A stretch of 61,749 bases of DNA from an uncultured Bacteroides sp. (lineage in GTDB: Bacteria > Bacteroidota > Bacteroidia > Bacteroidales > Bacteroidaceae): contig CAMTPC010000005.1 of the NCBI GenBank assembly GCA_947074295.1, positions 1 through 61,749 of the forward strand, given 5' to 3'. Both the position numbers and the translations under genes were made by a program. The notes under the pieces were generated by a model that was given only the letters and a program-made list of their open reading frames with translations, was not told where the DNA came from and made no database searches. Below are positions 57,078-61,749 of this stretch, one piece after another. Numbering within the stretch: position 1 is the stretch's first letter; each line of letters opens with the position of its first letter.

Positions 57078-60000
57078 ATGAAAGAAAAGAAAACAGGTAG
57101 AGCATGGGGCATGAAGTGTCTCACTATGCTACTGACACTTAGCTTTCTGTTTATGGGTCATGCTGCCTTTGCACAGTCAAAAACTGTGACAGGTGTAGTA
57201 AAGGACTCGACAGGTGAGCCGGTTATTGGTGCCAGTGTTCTTGAAAAAGGTACCACGAATGGTACAATCACTGATTTTGATGGAAACTTCTCGATACAGG
57301 TAAGTGGAGACAAGGCCGTATTGCAGATCAGTTTCGTAGGATATACCCCACAGGAAGTAACTGTGGGGGGTAAAAACTTCTATAACGTGGTACTAGAAGA
57401 TGATACAAAGGTGCTTGACGAAGTAGTTGTAGTGGGTTATGGCGCTCAGAAGAAAGAGAGTGTGGTTGGTGCCATCTCACAGGTTTCCTCAAAGGAACTA
57501 TTGAAATCGCCCGCGGCCAATGTGTCGCAAGCCATCGCAGGTAAGATTCCTGGTGTGATCACTACTCAGACCTCGGGTGCTCCTGGTTCGGACGATATGC
57601 AGATCTTTATTCGTGGTCGCGCTTCATTTGCAGGTGACAACCAGCCACTTATATTGGTAGACGGGGTAGAACGCTCGTTCTCGCAAATTGCACCAGACGA
57701 TATCGAAACTATCTCTACACTGAAAGATGCTTCGGCAACAGCTGTATATGGTGTACGTGGTGCCAATGGTGTAATGATTATCACGACTAAACGTGGTCGC
57801 CAGCAGAAACCAGTGGTAAGCTTGACTGCCAACTATCAGATTCAGTCTCCTACACGTAAGGATAGCTATTTGGATTCGTACAACTCGGTGTCTCTGCTCG
57901 AAGAGGCTTTGGCCAATGACGGTTTACCTTCACAGTATACAGCTGCCGATCTAGATATGTATCGTAAGTCATCAGCTGGTCAGTTATCAGGACTAGACGC
58001 ATTGCTCTATCCCAATGTAGATTGGTATGATACTGTGCTCCGCAAATCGGCTCCAGCTCAACGCTACAACATCAACATTCAGGGTGGTACCAAACGTATG
58101 AGCTACTTCGTATCTGGTGAGTTCTACGACCAACAAGGTTTGTATCGCGATTTCAGTACAGATGCATACGGCAATAAGTCGAATACTGGCTTCCGTCGTT
58201 ATGCTTTCCGTGCTAATTTGGATTTCACTTTGACAAGTGATTTGAAGATGTCGGTAAACTTCGGTACACGTTTCGAAGAGCGTCGTGGTCCTAACACTAC
58301 TGAAAGATCGGATTATAGCGAAGTGTTCTATGAGCTGAACTCTACTCCAGGATGGATATTCCCAGTGAGCTATACAGTAGGCGAAGGCGAAGACCGTCAG
58401 ACGCTTTATGGAGGTAGCTCGCAATACCAGAACAACATCGTGGGTCGTCTGGCCAATGCAGGTTTCTATCGTGCTACCAATACTATCAGTGAAACTAACT
58501 TCATCCTAGACTATGATATGAGTTGGCTGACACAAGGTTTGAAAGTTCGCGGTATGGCTTCTTTTGACTATGATGCTTACTACAATCGTAAGTTCGCTGC
58601 ATCATTTGCTACTTACGAATTGAACGACCGTGCTAACTTTCAGTCATTCGATGCTTACAATCAGTTTAACAGTGATACAGAGCTAGCTTATGCTGGAAAC
58701 GATCAAACTACGATCTACAAACTCTATTTGGAAGCACAGATCAACTGGGCACGTACTTTTGGAAAACATGACATTACAGCGATGGTGCTTTACAACCAAA
58801 ACGACTACCGTTTCCAAGCCGATTTGGCTGAGCGTTATCAAGGTTTAGTGGGTCGCGCTACTTATGCTTACGACAATCGCTACTTGGCCGAGGTGAACTT
58901 CGGTTACAATGGATCGGAAAATTTTATCAGCGGCAAACGTTTCGGTTTCTTCCCTTCTTTCTCATTGGGTTGGAGAATCAACAACGAGGAGTTCATGAAA
59001 GGCACTGAAGACTGGTTGAGCACCTTGAAAATCCGTGCTTCTTATGGTCAGGTAGGTAATGATGTATACAAGATCAACGGAGTGAAACAACGTTTCTTGT
59101 ATCAAGCTATTTGGTCGCAGATCAATAATGACTACTACTTCGGTACAACAGGACAGACTGGTATCTTCGAAAGCCAATATCCTAACTATGGTGTGACATG
59201 GGAACGTGCTCACAAGTATAATGCAGGTATTGAAGCTGGAGTATGGAACAACAAGTTGACTGCTAATATTGACTTCTTCTATGAAAGACGTAACGACATC
59301 CTTACTCCTTATGCTACACGTCCTCAATGGGTCGGTGTAAACATGGCTGCTGGTAACTTGGGACAAACCAAGAATAAGGGTTATGAAATAGAGTTGAAGT
59401 ACAACGACCAAGTAGGAAAAGACTTCAATTACTCGGTAGGCTTCACTTACTCACACGCTAAAAATGAGATCATCAGCATGGACGAGCCCGATTCAAAAAC
59501 AGGCTACCGCAAACGCGAAGGCAATCCTATCAACCAATACTTCGGTTTGGTATGTGACGGATTCGTGACATCTGCCGACCTTGCTGATCCTAACTTCCCA
59601 GTGTCAACTTATGGCAATGTGCAAGTGGGTGATTTGAAATACCGTGATATGAATGGTGACGGCTTTATCGACGACCGTGACGAGACATTCATCGGTTTCA
59701 GTGATATTCCAGAAAACACCTATGCACTTAACCTCAACATGAATTATAAAGGCATCGGCTTTAATATCATGTTCCAAGGTGTGAGCAATGTAAGCCGTTT
59801 CTACGATGCTGAAGCCATGTACGCTTTCGTGAATGGCGGTAAGGTACGCGAACACCATATGGACCGTTGGAACCCAATGTTGAGCGAAGCAGAAAACTTG
59901 GCTAGCGCACGTTATCCTTTGTTGCATTATGATGGAAATGGTGACCACAATCAACGCTCTAACTCTTTCTTCTTGAAAAACGGTAACTTCTTCCGTTTGA

Positions 60001-60197
60001 AAAACATCGAGTTGAGCTACAGCTTCCCACAACAATGGATATCTAAAGCGGGCATGAGCGATCTACGTTTCTATGTAAATGCGAACAACCTTGTGACTTG
60101 GGACAAGCTTGATGGTCTATGCGACCCTGAAAGTAATGGCTCTAACCGCTACCCCATCATGAGGACAGTGAACTTTGGTGTTAATATTAAATTCTAA
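57078..60197 (+). CDS. SusC-family TonB-dependent outer-membrane transporter
   Basis: A 1039-residue transporter that imports oligosaccharides across the outer membrane using TonB energy. Signal peptide (to about AFAQ33), carboxypeptidase-like regulatory domain (about 36-112, GVVKDSTGEPVIGASV), TonB-box-like stretch VVVVGYGAQ (about 117-125), plug (about 126-235, ending in the typical GANGVMIITTKRG) and a 22-strand barrel ending in Phe (VNIKF). Length is normal. It follows the LamG lipoprotein by 29 bases and precedes susD by six. Confidence 0.96.
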   Translation: MKEKKTGRAWGMKCLTMLLTLSFLFMGHAAFAQSKTVTGVVKDSTGEPVIGASVLEKGTTNGTITDFDGNFSIQVSGDKAVLQISFVGYTPQEVTVGGKNFYNVVLEDDTKVLDEVVVVGYGAQKKESVVGAISQVSSKELLKSPAANVSQAIAGKIPGVITTQTSGAPGSDDMQIFIRGRASFAGDNQPLILVDGVERSFSQIAPDDIETISTLKDASATAVYGVRGANGVMIITTKRGRQQKPVVSLTANYQIQSPTRKDSYLDSYNSVSLLEEALANDGLPSQYTAADLDMYRKSSAGQLSGLDALLYPNVDWYDTVLRKSAPAQRYNINIQGGTKRMSYFVSGEFYDQQGLYRDFSTDAYGNKSNTGFRRYAFRANLDFTLTSDLKMSVNFGTRFEERRGPNTTERSDYSEVFYELNSTPGWIFPVSYTVGEGEDRQTLYGGSSQYQNNIVGRLANAGFYRATNTISETNFILDYDMSWLTQGLKVRGMASFDYDAYYNRKFAASFATYELNDRANFQSFDAYNQFNSDTELAYAGNDQTTIYKLYLEAQINWARTFGKHDITAMVLYNQNDYRFQADLAERYQGLVGRATYAYDNRYLAEVNFGYNGSENFISGKRFGFFPSFSLGWRINNEEFMKGTEDWLSTLKIRASYGQVGNDVYKINGVKQRFLYQAIWSQINNDYYFGTTGQTGIFESQYPNYGVTWERAHKYNAGIEAGVWNNKLTANIDFFYERRNDILTPYATRPQWVGVNMAAGNLGQTKNKGYEIELKYNDQVGKDFNYSVGFTYSHAKNEIISMDEPDSKTGYRKREGNPINQYFGLVCDGFVTSADLADPNFPVSTYGNVQVGDLKYRDMNGDGFIDDRDETFIGFSDIPENTYALNLNMNYKGIGFNIMFQGVSNVSRFYDAEAMYAFVNGGKVREHHMDRWNPMLSEAENLASARYPLLHYDGNGDHNQRSNSFFLKNGNFFRLKNIELSYSFPQQWISKAGMSDLRFYVNANNLVTWDKLDGLCDPESNGSNRYPIMRTVNFGVNIKF

Positions 60198-60203
60198 CAG
60201 AGC

Positions 60204-61749
60204 ATGAAAAAGCAATTATTATATATCACATTTGCACTGGGTATCACTGCATCGACCTTGACATCGTGCGAGGATGTGTTTGGTGGCTTCCTAGACAAAC
60301 AGCCCAGTAACGAGCTGACCGAAGAAGAGGTTTTCAGCGACTGGAATACGATGAAACAGTTTCATACCGATACGTACAACTTCTTGCTTCATGGTGCTGG
60401 CCGTATCAACAGCTCTTGGCTGGATGCAGCTACCGACTTGGCGCATACTAGCTATGCCAATGGTGGAACACGTACTAGCTTCAACATCGGTAATTACTAT
60501 GCTTGGGGTGGAAATGCGGAATTCACAGGAATTTGGGAAAGTCGTTATCGTGGCATCCGTAAATGCAACATGATTCTAGAGCGCATTGATGGTGTGCCAC
60601 AAGCTACTGACGACTCGGACGAGAAATATGAGAAAGAGAAAAGAAACTATAAAGCAGAGGCTCGCTTCTTCCGTGCTTACTTCTATTGGGAAATGTTCTT
60701 GCGCTATGGTCCTGTGCCCTTGGTGACAGAAGTTCTTGACCCAGATGGCGACTTGATGACAGGCTACACGACACGTCCTTCATTGAAAGAGTATGTAGTA
60801 GACTTTATCTTGAATGAGCTAACAGAATGCGAACCCGATATGATCGATTACGAAGAAGGTTCGAATGCTTCGAATGCGGGTCGTGTGACACAAGCTGCGG
60901 CCAGCGCATTGAAATCGCGTGTGATGCTCTATATGGCAAGTGACCGTTTCAGTGGCGAATCGGGTGTGACATGGACGCAAGCTGTAGAAGCAGCCGAAGA
61001 TTTCATGGAGAAACACAGCTTTAACTACAGTCTGTTTACAGACAACAACCCGATAGATGCCTATACCAATGCACTATTGAGAACTACTTACGAAGGAAAC
61101 AACAAGGAAACCATCTTTTTCCGTAATGACGTAAGAGTGGGCTGGGGAGCTATCTTCTCTGATACACCCGTAGGCGAGGGTGGTAATGGAGGTATGTGTC
61201 CAACTCAAAATCTGGTTGATATGTACGACATGGCTGATGGTACTTCACCTTTCGCGCAATACGACGAAACAGGTGCACCTGTTTACAATGGCACAGCTAC
61301 ACCAAGCATCAATGCCAACAGCAACTACAACGATGCAAGACCTTGCGAGAATCGTGATCCACGCTTGACTGCAAGTATCTTGTACAATGGGGTGGCTTGG
61401 GGCAATGGTACGATCAATGTATTGTTGGGTCAACGTGACAATCCTATCGGTAATGCCAATGCGACACCTACAGGCTACTATACACGCAAGTATATCCCTG
61501 AATCTATTTTAAGCTCTGTACATACAGGTTCGAGCTATCGCAACTGGACATTGATCCGTTATGCTGAGGTCCTTCTCAACTATGCAGAAGCCTTGAACGA
61601 ATCGGGTGCTAGCCGTGAACAAGTATTGAATGCCATTCAGCCAATCCGTGACCGTGCTGGTATGACAGCTTTGCTGACTGACCGTACCGACTTACAGACA
61701 AAAGAGCAGATCAGAAACTTCCTACGCAAAGAGCGTACCGTGGAATTGG
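60204..61749 (+). CDS. SusD-family outer-membrane lipoprotein (3' end cut by the window)
   Basis: Partner lid and glycan-binding lipoprotein of the SusC transporter. The ATG at 60204, six bases after susC, opens a lipoprotein signal (LTSC, lipidation Cys about residue 22) followed by the typical EDVFGGFLDKQPSNELTEEE start. The frame is open for 515 codons to the window edge. The segment near the edge (NAIQPIRDRAGM..., FLRKERTVEL) is the conserved SusD C-terminal region, so perhaps 80-110 residues are missing. TPR-like helices are visible in NMILERIDG and EARFFRAYFYWEM. Substrate inferred as arabinan from the PUL. Confidence 0.94.
   Translation, partial: MKKQLLYITFALGITASTLTSCEDVFGGFLDKQPSNELTEEEVFSDWNTMKQFHTDTYNFLLHGAGRINSSWLDAATDLAHTSYANGGTRTSFNIGNYYAWGGNAEFTGIWESRYRGIRKCNMILERIDGVPQATDDSDEKYEKEKRNYKAEARFFRAYFYWEMFLRYGPVPLVTEVLDPDGDLMTGYTTRPSLKEYVVDFILNELTECEPDMIDYEEGSNASNAGRVTQAAASALKSRVMLYMASDRFSGESGVTWTQAVEAAEDFMEKHSFNYSLFTDNNPIDAYTNALLRTTYEGNNKETIFFRNDVRVGWGAIFSDTPVGEGGNGGMCPTQNLVDMYDMADGTSPFAQYDETGAPVYNGTATPSINANSNYNDARPCENRDPRLTASILYNGVAWGNGTINVLLGQRDNPIGNANATPTGYYTRKYIPESILSSVHTGSSYRNWTLIRYAEVLLNYAEALNESGASREQVLNAIQPIRDRAGMTALLTDRTDLQTKEQIRNFLRKERTVEL

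Overview
The window is chromosomal DNA of a member of the Bacteroidales, most likely a Bacteroides-like gut or anaerobic commensal. The evidence is a SusC/SusD pair with a hybrid two-component regulator (HTCS), a di-haem Wolinella-type fumarate reductase, a class of promoters with the Bacteroidetes -7 box TAnnTTTG (often with TTTG 19-22 bases upstream), the absence of Shine-Dalgarno sequences, and an anaerobic sulfatase-maturase type radical SAM enzyme. The genus cannot be fixed from the sequence alone. No rRNA, tRNA, CRISPR array, prophage or insertion sequence was seen.

Layout. 0.2-3.7 kb: frdCAB operon (minus). 4-11 kb: AraC regulator and PAP2 phosphatase diverging, then a minus-strand run GNAT-parE-coaD-S41 protease. 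11-16 kb: sugar kinase and MscS channel (plus) facing a methyltransferase and an HD hydrolase (minus). 16.1-16.9 kb: a non-coding AT-rich gap with four perfect DnaA boxes, the best candidate for a replication origin; genes to its left are mostly minus and from 24 kb rightwards mostly plus. 17-24 kb: DraG-like hydrolase with a small coupled secreted protein, rbfA-lolC/E, a decayed TPR regulator gene, pyk-O-methyltransferase and aroQ. 24-31.5 kb: xerD, an abundant-looking TPR/OmpA-like lipoprotein, a thioredoxin-fold lipoprotein that has lost its first active-site Cys, the YifB/ComM ATPase, a radical SAM maturase and an acyl-ACP thioesterase.

31.9-36.5 kb holds the most unusual locus: PqqD-like protein, ABC exporter, HPr-kinase-like protein, Ser/His-type S26 peptidase and an NTP_transf_5 nucleotidyltransferase. 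These are accessory parts known from lasso-peptide (paeninodin-type) clusters, but here there is no cyclase, no transglutaminase-like protease and no recognisable precursor. 36.6-38.7 kb has three lipoprotein genes (cupin, flavodoxin, hypothetical), the first preceded by a 21-bp-period direct repeat. 38.8-43.9 kb: a diverged pyrD homologue and a TPP-riboswitch-controlled thiMEDC operon. 43.9-45.1 kb: a DUF898-like membrane protein and a VanX-like D-Ala-D-Ala dipeptidase.

45.2-61.7 kb is one polysaccharide utilisation locus (PUL), probably for arabinan: a minus-strand operon GH43-GH51-GH43, a divergent HTCS gene, and a plus-strand operon of a LamG-repeat lipoprotein, susC and susD (susD runs off the window). 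The two catabolic promoters share an 11-base word TTTGTCCACCT placed 19-20 bases before a TAnnTTTG box, each with a degenerate second copy exactly 21 bases further upstream. This is a strong candidate for the operator of the HTCS and ties both operons into one regulon.
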